Part shown: one piece after another, positions 39,270 through 46,969 of the stretch | How positions within the stretch are numbered: the first letter of the stretch is position 1 | Layout of the letters: every line of letters starts with the position of its first letter | NCBI GenBank assembly: GCA_017457225.1 | Contig: JAFTHW010000010.1 | Coordinates: 1 to 64,000 of the forward strand | DNA length: 64,000 nt | DNA from: Clostridia bacterium | Lineage (GTDB): Bacteria > Bacillota > Clostridia > Christensenellales > Borkfalkiaceae | Reading direction: 5' to 3' | Made by a program: the position numbers and the translations under genes | The notes under the pieces: generated by a model | The model's input: only the letters and a program-made list of their open reading frames with translations | What the model was told of the DNA's origin: nothing | Database searches by the model: none

Positions 39270-39289
39270 ATAACAAAAGGAGCGTATTT

Positions 39290-40057
39290 ATGACGGATAA
39301 AATCAAGATAAAAGTATCGTCGTTTGTAGCGAATATATTAGAAAACGACGCTTTACGTTTTGGTTTTTTAAAAAATGAAAAATCAAACAAAAACGCCTTG
39401 CTAAACAAGCTTATTCCAACGCTTGTAGAAGTTAGAAAAGCACGACGTAATGAAATTGAATATATTCTAAAAAGCGAATACAATCGAGAAGATAGCGAAA
39501 ATATCTATAGCGCCGTGAATACGGTTATTGACAGGGTGTATTTTGAAGACGAAGAATTAAACGTGTTAGAAGAATATATTTGGATTCGTCCGTCCAAAGA
39601 AACGATTCCCACCTACGACGAAATAGAAACAAGTGAAACGATTATAACAGCACAAGAAATTCCCGTTTATATTCGTGGGCTTTTGAATGAATATTCTCAG
39701 TTGCCACAATATAAAAGAGAAATACTAACATTTAATAGGGAATTAGGCGTTTTTGCGGACGCTTGTGAAACAAGACAAATTTTACATTTTAGAGATAAAG
39801 AAACAAGTGAGAGATATAAAGCGTTTGCTTTTGGATATTATTACGGATATTTATATGACCAAACAAATTATTGTATTATATACGACATAAATAATAAAAC
39901 GATAAAAGCAATACCGTTATATCAAATACAAGATATTTATACGATTAAGCAAAAATATAAACCGAGTGAGCGATTGATAGAACAGTTGCAATCATATACA
40001 GACAATTGCGATTTTGAAGAAGAAATAAGCGTGGGGGTGGACGAAAATGTTTTTTAA
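39290..40057 (+). CDS. WYL-domain-like transcriptional regulator
   Basis: A 255-residue protein. The N-terminus (KIKVSSFVANILENDALRFG, then NKNALLNKLIPTLVEVRK) resembles ribbon-helix-helix or related DNA-binding starts of Firmicutes WYL proteins. The C-terminal part (AFGYYYGYLYDQTNYCIIY, then KAIPLYQIQDIYTI) matches a WYL ligand-sensing barrel. WYL regulators commonly control defence and mobile-element genes by sensing nucleic acids or nucleotides. AAAAGGAG precedes the ATG. AT-rich relative to flanking genes. It is divergent from the BECR-like toxin. Confidence 0.65.
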   Translation: MTDKIKIKVSSFVANILENDALRFGFLKNEKSNKNALLNKLIPTLVEVRKARRNEIEYILKSEYNREDSENIYSAVNTVIDRVYFEDEELNVLEEYIWIRPSKETIPTYDEIETSETIITAQEIPVYIRGLLNEYSQLPQYKREILTFNRELGVFADACETRQILHFRDKETSERYKAFAFGYYYGYLYDQTNYCIIYDINNKTIKAIPLYQIQDIYTIKQKYKPSERLIEQLQSYTDNCDFEEEISVGVDENVF

Positions 40058-40178
40058 CAAAGAAAAAAAGAAAAGCGGTTACGTCAAAGCCAAAACACCC
40101 GAAGCGAGAAAACGCCAAAAAGCGGCAATCGCAGCCTATTACGCAAAAAAGAAATCTACAACAAAAAAGAAAAAATAA
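40047..40178 (+). CDS. 43-residue Lys/Arg-rich protein after the WYL-type gene
   Basis: The ATG at 40047 overlaps the end of the WYL-type gene in another frame, with GGGGGTGG ten bases upstream. The product begins MFFNKEKKKSGY and ends in a poly-Lys tail, about half Lys, Arg or Ala. A terminator follows at once, so the frame fills the transcript end. It may bind nucleic acid; function unknown. Confidence 0.6.
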   Translation: MFFNKEKKKSGYVKAKTPEARKRQKAAIAAYYAKKKSTTKKKK

Positions 40179-40216
40179 AACAATCCGTAGTGTTTTTGCA
40201 CTACGGATTGTTTTCC
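40179..40216 (+). terminator. Terminator of the WYL-type operon
   Basis: AACAATCCGTAGTG / CACTACGGATTGTT perfect stem followed by TT. Confidence 0.85.
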
Positions 40217-40283
40217 CTTATAGGAACTCGGCTTTGGAATCCGTTTTTTGTGGAATTTACTCCCTCTTTCCTCTTTGGAACAG

Positions 40284-40312
40284 TTGACTTTTGCGGAGGT
40301 TTTTACTATAAT
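40284..40312 (+). promoter_or_regulatory. Promoter of the second MATE gene
   Basis: TTGACT (40284-40289), 17 bases, TATAAT (40307-40312), 40 bases before the start. Confidence 0.8.
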
Positions 40313-40351
40313 AGGCAAGTATGGATTTGGACAAAGTCATAGGAGAAGTTT

Positions 40352-41686
40352 ATGAGCATTCAACTTTCCGATCATTTTTCCTATAAAAAACTACTGAAAT
40401 TCACGTTGCCGTCTATTTTGATGATGGTATTCACTTCCGTGTACGGGATCGTAGACGGGCTTTTCGTATCCAATTTTGCAGGGGATATTCCGTTCAAGGC
40501 AATCAACCTCATCTATCCTTATATTATGATCGTCACCACCGTCGGGTTTATGTTCGGCTCGGGCGGGACGGCGCTCGTCGCCAATACCTACGGCGAGGGG
40601 GATAAAGAACGCGCCAACCGATACTTTTCTCTGTTTGTATACGTGGCGTTTGCGCTCGGCGTGATCCTCGCCGTCGTTTCCTTTTTCCTAATGCGCCCGA
40701 TCGGAGCCTTACTCGGCGCGGAGGGCGAGATTCTTGATTGTTGCGTATTGTACGGACGGGTATTGATGTGCTCCCTACCGTTTGCCATTCTGCAATACTT
40801 ATTCCAAAGCTTTTGCGTAGCCGCCGAAAAACCCCGATTCGGACTCGGAGTCATCGTTGCGGCGGGCTGTACGAATATGGCGCTCGACGCCGTTCTCGTC
40901 ATTTTATTGCCGCAGGGGTTGAAACTTATGGGAGCAGCTATTGCCACGGCGATCAGTCAGACCATTGGCGGTTGCATTCCCCTCGTCTATTTCTTCTGCA
41001 AAAACAGCAGTTTTCTTCGGCTCGGAAAAACCAAGTTCGACGGAAAGGCGATCTGGAAAGCTTGCGCAAACGGCTCATCGGAGTTTATGAGCAACGTTTC
41101 TATGAGCCTTGTCGGAATGTTATACAATCTTCAGCTTTTAAAGTACGCAGGCGACGACGGCGTTGCGGCGTACGGCGTAATGATGTACGTGAGTATGATC
41201 TTCTCCACCATCTTTATCGGGTACTCCATCGGCGTTTCCCCCATCATCAGTTACCACGACGGCGCAGGCAATCACGAAGAGAAAAAGGGAATTCTAAAAA
41301 AGAGCCTCTTGATTTTGTTGATTGACAGCATTTTGATGCTGATCTTCTCCGAATTACTCTCCACTCCCCTATCCAAACTCTTCGTCGGTTACAGCGAAAC
41401 GTTGACGAATATGACCGTGCGCGGACTCCGAATTTTCTCCGTGTCTTTTCTGTTTATGGGCTTCGCCATATTCTTCTCTTCCTTTTTTACGGCGCTCAAC
41501 GACGGACTCACCTCGGCGATCATTTCTTTCTTAAGAACACTCGTATTTCAATTAGGAGCCGTCTTGCTCCTGCCTCTTCTTTGGGATCTCAACGGCGTGT
41601 GGATTTCCGTCGTCGTTGCGGAAGTGATGGCGGTCGTCTTTTCCGTATTCTTCCTCGTGTTGAAACGGAAAAAATTTCATTATTAA
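40352..41686 (+). CDS. MATE family efflux transporter
   Basis: A 444-residue, 12-helix MATE exporter. Half-repeat starts are LLKFTLPSILMMVFTSVYGIVD near residue 14 and ACANGSSEFMSNVSMSLVGM near 235. It is a distant paralogue of the protein at 4424-5821; this one is closer to the branch with short loops seen in Clostridia. The ribosome site before ATG is AGGAGAAG. Single-gene unit. Substrate unknown. Confidence 0.87.
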   Translation: MSIQLSDHFSYKKLLKFTLPSILMMVFTSVYGIVDGLFVSNFAGDIPFKAINLIYPYIMIVTTVGFMFGSGGTALVANTYGEGDKERANRYFSLFVYVAFALGVILAVVSFFLMRPIGALLGAEGEILDCCVLYGRVLMCSLPFAILQYLFQSFCVAAEKPRFGLGVIVAAGCTNMALDAVLVILLPQGLKLMGAAIATAISQTIGGCIPLVYFFCKNSSFLRLGKTKFDGKAIWKACANGSSEFMSNVSMSLVGMLYNLQLLKYAGDDGVAAYGVMMYVSMIFSTIFIGYSIGVSPIISYHDGAGNHEEKKGILKKSLLILLIDSILMLIFSELLSTPLSKLFVGYSETLTNMTVRGLRIFSVSFLFMGFAIFFSSFFTALNDGLTSAIISFLRTLVFQLGAVLLLPLLWDLNGVWISVVVAEVMAVVFSVFFLVLKRKKFHY

Positions 41687-41703
41687 GCTAAAAAACCGTA
41701 TAG

Positions 41704-41741
41704 AAAAAGCGTATGAGGTCTGCATTTCGCAGACCTCATAC
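41704..41741. terminator. Bidirectional terminator between MATE and flavoprotein operon
   Basis: GTATGAGGTCTGC / GCAGACCTCATAC perfect stem (41711-41741). On the minus strand a U run follows within two bases, fitting the end of the flavoprotein operon. Confidence 0.8.
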
Positions 41742-41876
41742 TAAGTGAGAGAATATGAAAAAAGTTTTGTATAGTCGTTTTTGTCATTTCTCTGTAAATT
41801 TTATTCGCGTTTATTGTATGCCTGAATTGTGAAAACTATATGATAGGATTGTGATAGTATAATGAAAACGATAGGT

Positions 41877-43433
41877 TTATGCGTTTAAAAACGCTAAAAA
41901 TACGCCGTCGGCAACGCGAAGCCCGTCTGCCGCAGAGGAAGTGATTCCGCCTGCGTAACCTGCGCCCTCGCCGCAGGGGTACAAGCCTTTGACGTTGACC
42001 GATTGCATATCTTCCCCGCGCTCGATGCGCACGGGAGAGCTGGTACGTGTTTCCACGGCCGTTAAGACGGCTTCGGGATTTGCGAAGCCTTTCAAGCGAC
42101 GATCCATATCCGTTAACGCGGATTTTAACGCGGTGACGATAGGCGGAGGCAAGACGCTCCGAAGATCGGCAAACGACGTTCCCGCCGCGTATGTGGGCGT
42201 GACTTCGCCAAAACAGGAGCTTTCCCGATCCCGCAAAAAATCTCCGACAAGTTGTACGGGCGCGGCGTATGAAGCGCCGCCGGCGAGGTACGCCGCGCGT
42301 TCCAATTTTTGTTGAAAACGCATACCTGCCAGGGGGGAATCGTCTAAAAAGTCCGCTCTCGTGACTTGCGTGATCAACGCGCTGTTGGCGTTCATTCCGT
42401 CGCGCGCATAGTTGCTCATACCGTTCGTGACCACGCCGCTCTCTTCACTCGCCGCAGGCATTACGTAACCGCCCGGACACATACAGAAAGTAAACGACGC
42501 GCGTTCTTCGCCGCGGGATACGAGTTTGTATTCCGCCGCAGGCAACTTTTTATACGCTTCGCCGTATTGCGAAAGTCCGATTTTGCTTTGTAAATGCTCG
42601 ATCCGAACCCCCACCGCGAAATCTTTTTGGCGCATACTTACTCCGCGCGAGAGCAGAGTTTGGAACGTATCCCGCGCGCTGTGTCCGACGGCAAGCACGA
42701 GCGCCGATACGGGCAACGTTTGCTCCTCGCCTGTTTTTAAGTCGGTGATCACGGCAGCCGTTACCGCTCCGTCTTTCACGACGAGATCGGTGAGTTTTGT
42801 GGAAAAGCGCACTTCGCCGCCCTCGCGGAAAATGTATTCTCGCATATTTTTGACGACGGTTTTTAATTTATCGCTTCCCACGTGGGGTTTAGAGAGCCAT
42901 AAGATCTCTTCGGGCGCGCCGAATTTGACAAACGTTTTCAACACTTCGAGATTCAGAGGGCTGTGCGTTTGCGTGTTCAGTTTTCCATCTGAAAACGTGC
43001 CGGCTCCCCCCTCGCCGAACTGTACGTTGCTGTCCGTATTCAGTCGCCTCTCGTCTGTGAAAATACGAATACTTTTCTCACGTTCTTCCACCCGTTCGCC
43101 GCGCTCGATGACAATCGGGCGAATTCCACGCGCCAACAGGCGCAAGGCGCAAAATAAACCCGCAGGTCCGCTCCCGACGACGAGAACGGGACTGTGGGGG
43201 AATTTTTCTTTGGGTAACGTTTCGATGTTTTCCTCTTTTTTGACCTTAGGTTGCGCGGAAAACTCGATCGTGTAGACGTAACGGATATTGTTTTTATCCC
43301 TTGCGTCCAACGCTTTTTTCTTGATCGCAAAATACGCCGCCTTGCGTTTCAACGCTTTTTCTGCAATCGCGACGAGTCGAGATTCAGACTCCCCTAAGGC
43401 GAGTTTTACGTCGGAGAGGACTTTTATGCTCAT
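41877..43433 (-). CDS. FAD-dependent oxidoreductase, COG2509-like
   Basis: About 518 residues. The N-terminal 70 residues form a small alpha-beta domain, then the FAD-binding GSGPAGLFCALRLLARG near residue 87, FGEGGAGTFSDGKLNT near 140 and a C-terminal FAD motif GLYPCGEGAGYAGGITSSAADG near 490. This is the pattern of COG2509 flavoproteins whose substrate is unknown. The ATG at 43431-43433 overlaps the stop of the next gene as ATGA, with GAGGGG upstream. Co-transcribed with the BaiN-like gene. Confidence 0.87.
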   Translation of the reverse strand: MSIKVLSDVKLALGESESRLVAIAEKALKRKAAYFAIKKKALDARDKNNIRYVYTIEFSAQPKVKKEENIETLPKEKFPHSPVLVVGSGPAGLFCALRLLARGIRPIVIERGERVEEREKSIRIFTDERRLNTDSNVQFGEGGAGTFSDGKLNTQTHSPLNLEVLKTFVKFGAPEEILWLSKPHVGSDKLKTVVKNMREYIFREGGEVRFSTKLTDLVVKDGAVTAAVITDLKTGEEQTLPVSALVLAVGHSARDTFQTLLSRGVSMRQKDFAVGVRIEHLQSKIGLSQYGEAYKKLPAAEYKLVSRGEERASFTFCMCPGGYVMPAASEESGVVTNGMSNYARDGMNANSALITQVTRADFLDDSPLAGMRFQQKLERAAYLAGGASYAAPVQLVGDFLRDRESSCFGEVTPTYAAGTSFADLRSVLPPPIVTALKSALTDMDRRLKGFANPEAVLTAVETRTSSPVRIERGEDMQSVNVKGLYPCGEGAGYAGGITSSAADGLRVADGVFLAFLNA

Positions 43434-44650
43434 ACCTGCCCCTCGCATTTTGCGTTAATCGCCGTCGCCACAACGCGCGCGGACGAGTATGCCCACTGCA
43501 AATTGTACCCGCCGCATTCGCCGTCCACGTCCAAAATTTCACCTGCGAAATACAGTCCTTTGATAAGCTTGCTTTCCAGCGTTTGACTCACTTCGTCCAT
43601 CGAGATCCCGCCTTTGGTGACCTGCGCGTAATCAAACCCCAACGAGCCTGTCACGGGAAGGGTAAAGGCTTTGATGAGCGATACCGCGCGTTTGATTTCT
43701 CCGTCAGCGCGCTTCATAACGGCGCGACCGATCTGGTTATTGACGATCCCGAAAAGAAGCTCTTGCGCGGCGATCGACGGGAGCGTTTTTTGCTTGTTTT
43801 CAAGCGTAGTTTGCAATTCTTGCGCGGAAAATTCGGGTAAAAAGTCGATAGACAGTTCTACGCTTGAAGAATGGATTTTATCCGTAATAAACGGAGAAAG
43901 ACGGAAGATCGCGTCGCCTGAAAGCCCATAATCGGTGAAAATGACGTCCCCTTGCACACGCTTGGAAGTCTTGCCTAAACGGACGGTCACGACTGCGCCG
44001 TTTACCCGAATCCCCTTGAGCGTTTTAATATGTTGCGTTTCCGTTTTGATTTGCACGAGGGAGGGATACAACTCCGTCAACGTATGCCCTAATTTTTCCG
44101 CTAAGCGGTACGCCGAGCCGTCCGTGCCGAAATTTTTCGCCGCCTTTCCGCCTGCGCAGAGCGCAACGTTTTCCGAAAAAACCGTATATTCGCCCTCGGG
44201 GCTAGATACCGTGAGTTCAAACCCGTCTTTTACTTTTTTTACGTCCGTGATCTTTTGTGAAAGACGAACGTTCACGCCTTTAAAGTCCAAATAAAAGCGT
44301 AACGCGTCCGTCAACGCGGAGGCTTGTCTGCCCGAGGGATAGACTCTGCCGCGATCGTCCGTGGAAAGGAGCACCCCTAGCTCCTTTAAAAACGCAGCAA
44401 ACGACGAGTCGTCAAATACCTGTATGCAGGATTTTGCCAAACGGACTCCGTTTTCGGAGAACGAAAAATAGTCCGAATCCCGCACTCCCGTATTCGTGAC
44501 ATTGCCCTGACCGTTGCCCGTCGCGGAGAGTTTTTTGCCCACTCTGTCCCCACGCTCGAACACGACCGTTTTGCCTGCGTTTTGTATGAAGGAGGCGAGG
44601 ATCAGTCCCGATGCGCCGCCGCCGATGATTGCCATTGTAATTTTTTCCAT
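43430..44650 (-). CDS. BaiN/HI0933-like NAD(P)/FAD-dependent oxidoreductase
   Basis: About 406 residues. FAD-binding IIGGGASGLILASFIQNAGK near residue 8, SATGNGQGNVTNT near 45 and the C-terminal GLYFAGEILDVDGECGGYNLQWAYSSG-type ending (here YSSARV). Members are called aminoacetone oxidase or BaiN flavoproteins; reaction here uncertain. The ATG at 44648-44650 has no ribosome binding site and lies only six bases after a -10 box, so translation is probably leaderless. First gene of a two-flavoprotein operon. Confidence 0.85.
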   Translation of the reverse strand: MEKITMAIIGGGASGLILASFIQNAGKTVVFERGDRVGKKLSATGNGQGNVTNTGVRDSDYFSFSENGVRLAKSCIQVFDDSSFAAFLKELGVLLSTDDRGRVYPSGRQASALTDALRFYLDFKGVNVRLSQKITDVKKVKDGFELTVSSPEGEYTVFSENVALCAGGKAAKNFGTDGSAYRLAEKLGHTLTELYPSLVQIKTETQHIKTLKGIRVNGAVVTVRLGKTSKRVQGDVIFTDYGLSGDAIFRLSPFITDKIHSSSVELSIDFLPEFSAQELQTTLENKQKTLPSIAAQELLFGIVNNQIGRAVMKRADGEIKRAVSLIKAFTLPVTGSLGFDYAQVTKGGISMDEVSQTLESKLIKGLYFAGEILDVDGECGGYNLQWAYSSARVVATAINAKCEGQV

Positions 44651-44656
44651 ACTTAC

Positions 44657-44685
44657 ATTGTACCGCATTTTCTTGACAATGTCAA
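44657..44685 (-). promoter_or_regulatory. Promoter giving a leaderless flavoprotein message
   Basis: TTGACA (44680-44685), 17 bases, TACAAT (44657-44662) on the minus strand; the start codon begins six bases later, at about the expected first transcribed base. Confidence 0.75.
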
Positions 44686-44724
44686 TTTTTTTAAAAAATT
44701 GGTTGAAAAAATTTTTAAGCTGTC

Positions 44725-44753
44725 TTGACTTTTTCTCGATTTTATATTAAAAT
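44725..44753 (+). promoter_or_regulatory. Promoter of the DUF1508 membrane protein gene
   Basis: TTGACT (44725-44730), 17 bases, TAAAAT (44748-44753), with about 90 bases of leader. Confidence 0.65.
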
Positions 44754-44848
44754 ATACATAAGAAATGGTTTCTACGTATTATCACAGGATTTCTCCCATA
44801 CAATAAATACGGTTTCCGTTCATAAAACATCAAAAAAGGAGTGTCGTT

Positions 44849-46171
44849 ATGTTTATCAAATCCTTGATCGAATATTTAAAAAATCATCCTACCCTTGCGT
44901 ACGTGCTGATTTGTTCGCTCGCACTCGTACTCGTAACCGTCGTAGTGATTATAGCACTAGCTTGCTCGCGCTCGAAAAAAGCCAAAGCCGCCGCGCTGTT
45001 ACAAGCGCAGGAAACGGAAAAAGCCTCTGTGGAAAAAGCCGAAGCGGATCGCGTTCGCAAAGCCGCGGAACAGGCGAAAAAAGAAGCGGAAGAGAACGCT
45101 TTAGCGGAAAAGCTCGCGGCGGGAAAAGCCGCAAAAGAAGCAGAAGAAAAGGCTTTAGCGGAGAAGCTCGCCGCTGAGAAAGCGAAAAAGGAAGCGGACG
45201 AAAAAGCGATCGCGGAGAAGATTGCCGCGGCGGACGTAAAAAAAGAATCCGAAAAGAAGTCGCTCAAAAAAGAATCCAACCCGAAATCCCCGAAGAAGAA
45301 CGAGTACACCCCTGCGAACAAAGGAGAACAAGGTATGTTGCTGGACGAATTGAAAGATATGGTGGAAGAATCCAACGAGTTGGACGACGAAGCGATCGAC
45401 GCCGTTGCGAAATACAGCGGTAAGTGGATTATTTGCCGCGTAGTCACCGACGAGAAAAACGAAGAAGAAATGTATTTCTTCGAGTTGCACGCTTCCAACG
45501 GTGAGAAACTCCTTTCCAGCGAAGAATACACTTCGTATAACGGCGCTCTGCGCGGAATTGAAACGCATAAGAACAATATTTTGAGAGATAATTTCAAAAT
45601 TACCCTCTCGAAAAAGGGAGATTATATCTTTAAACTGCTCAGCGGAAAGAATATGCTCCTTTGTATGGGCGAAAATTATCCCACGAAAACGAGATGTGAA
45701 AATGCCATCGAATCGGCGAAACGTTTTGCAAAAACCGCCGTTATCGACGAAAATATTCAAGATCACGTCGTCAAACTCCCCGTAGAGGACGACGAAGTGA
45801 TTCCCCTGCCCGACGGCTATAACGGGAAATGGGTGATCGATAGCAAGGAAGGCGAAGACGGCGAGAAAGTCTTCTATTTCGAGCTGTTTGCCAACAACGG
45901 AGAAAAGCTCCTTTCCAGCGAAGAATACACGACGTATATCGGCGCGGTCAACGGAATCACGACTCATAAAAACAACATTGACAAGGGCAATTTCCGTATC
46001 ACGCTCACCAAACGCGGAGATTATATCTACAAGCTTTTGAACGGCAACGGACAGCTGCTGTGCCTTGGGGAGCATTATAAGACCAAACGCCGTTGTCAAA
46101 ACGCTGTGGAATCGGTCAAACGCTTTGCAAAATATTCCCCCGTTCTCACCGATCCCGCTCATAAGAAATAA
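44849..46171 (+). CDS. Membrane-anchored coiled-coil protein with two DUF1508 (YegP-like) domains
   Basis: A 440-residue protein: membrane helix (residues 12-35), then a long Ala/Lys/Glu coiled coil (50-140) built of repeats such as ALAEKLAAEKAKKEADEKA, an acidic linker, and two DUF1508 domains at about 190-295 and 325-430. The domains share YFFEL or YFELFANNGEKLLSSEEYT, then TYIGAVNGITTHKNN-type and GDYIYKLLNGNGQLL-type blocks. DUF1508 domains are of unknown role. AAAAGGAG precedes the ATG. Confidence 0.85.
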   Translation: MFIKSLIEYLKNHPTLAYVLICSLALVLVTVVVIIALACSRSKKAKAAALLQAQETEKASVEKAEADRVRKAAEQAKKEAEENALAEKLAAGKAAKEAEEKALAEKLAAEKAKKEADEKAIAEKIAAADVKKESEKKSLKKESNPKSPKKNEYTPANKGEQGMLLDELKDMVEESNELDDEAIDAVAKYSGKWIICRVVTDEKNEEEMYFFELHASNGEKLLSSEEYTSYNGALRGIETHKNNILRDNFKITLSKKGDYIFKLLSGKNMLLCMGENYPTKTRCENAIESAKRFAKTAVIDENIQDHVVKLPVEDDEVIPLPDGYNGKWVIDSKEGEDGEKVFYFELFANNGEKLLSSEEYTTYIGAVNGITTHKNNIDKGNFRITLTKRGDYIYKLLNGNGQLLCLGEHYKTKRRCQNAVESVKRFAKYSPVLTDPAHKK

Positions 46172-46214
46172 GTTTGTTTCGAGCATAGAAATTGGGATTT
46201 TAATGGAATAATTT

Positions 46215-46250
46215 ACAAAACTCGACTTTTCACAAGTCGAGTTTTCTTTT
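46215..46250 (+). terminator. Terminator of the DUF1508 gene
   Basis: AAAACTCGACTT / AAGTCGAGTTTT stem followed by CTTTT. Confidence 0.85.
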
Positions 46251-46266
46251 ATCTACATATAACCGC

Positions 46267-46295
46267 TTGAATTATACATATCTTTTTGATATAAT
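46267..46295 (+). promoter_or_regulatory. Promoter of the small lipoprotein gene
   Basis: TTGAAT (46267-46272), 17 bases, TATAAT (46290-46295), 43 bases before the start. Confidence 0.7.
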
Positions 46296-46337
46296 AAACT
46301 CAACGATAAATAAGAATTTGTCGACCGGAGACTCCAA

Positions 46338-46817
46338 ATGAAAAAAATATTATCCTTATTGTTATGCTGTATTATGATGCTATCTATAGTTTCTTGCTCT
46401 GTCAAAGAAAAGAATATTTATTTATCATCAGATGATACCTCTTTAGTGGAGTGCATCGAGCTATATTCTTTGGATAAGCAATATACAAATGCGGATGTTG
46501 CAAATCTTCGAGAAGAAAACGAAGCTTTTGTTATTATCAGTGATAAGCAAGTTATTTCTAATTTCATTAAAGATCTTTCCTCGTTGATTTTCGGACAGGA
46601 AGTTTTATATTTTCCTTTACCTGTCGATTGGGTGTATTTGTATGAAAGATATGTCGTATCCATTGTCTACAGTAACGGTTATGACATAATCGCCAAAAAT
46701 AGCCAGTTTTATTATTCGGTTGATGATAAAGGCAACAAAAGATACAAGCAAGACCACAGTGATTACATCGGCGATATACCGTGGAATGAAATCATTACGA
46801 AATATATAGATCCATAA
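46338..46817 (+). CDS. Small lipoprotein of unknown function
   Basis: A 159-residue protein with a lipoprotein signal ending in LSIVSC near residue 20 and an acidic, Tyr-rich mature part (VDWVYLYERYVVSIVYSNGYD). No family recognised. AT-rich codons (many ATA, TTA) unlike the neighbours suggest acquisition. CGGAG precedes the ATG. Single-gene unit with its own promoter. Confidence 0.65.
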   Translation: MKKILSLLLCCIMMLSIVSCSVKEKNIYLSSDDTSLVECIELYSLDKQYTNADVANLREENEAFVIISDKQVISNFIKDLSSLIFGQEVLYFPLPVDWVYLYERYVVSIVYSNGYDIIAKNSQFYYSVDDKGNKRYKQDHSDYIGDIPWNEIITKYIDP

Positions 46818-46904
46818 AATAAAATTCTAATTTATTGAATTGTTTTAATTTGTGGAAAATATTTTCAAAAGTATAGCGCACTACAGTCGTGTGTATTGTA
46901 AAGC

Positions 46905-46942
46905 AAAAAAGGACAACGAAAATGTTTCGTTATCCTTTTTTT
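46905..46942. terminator. Bidirectional terminator
   Basis: AAAAAAGGACAACGAAA / TTTCGTTATCCTTTTTT stem, U runs on both strands. Serves the lipoprotein gene on plus and the LemA/DUF2207 operon on minus. Confidence 0.85.
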
Positions 46943-46969
46943 ACTGTAGGAAAGAGCTTTTCTACTTTT

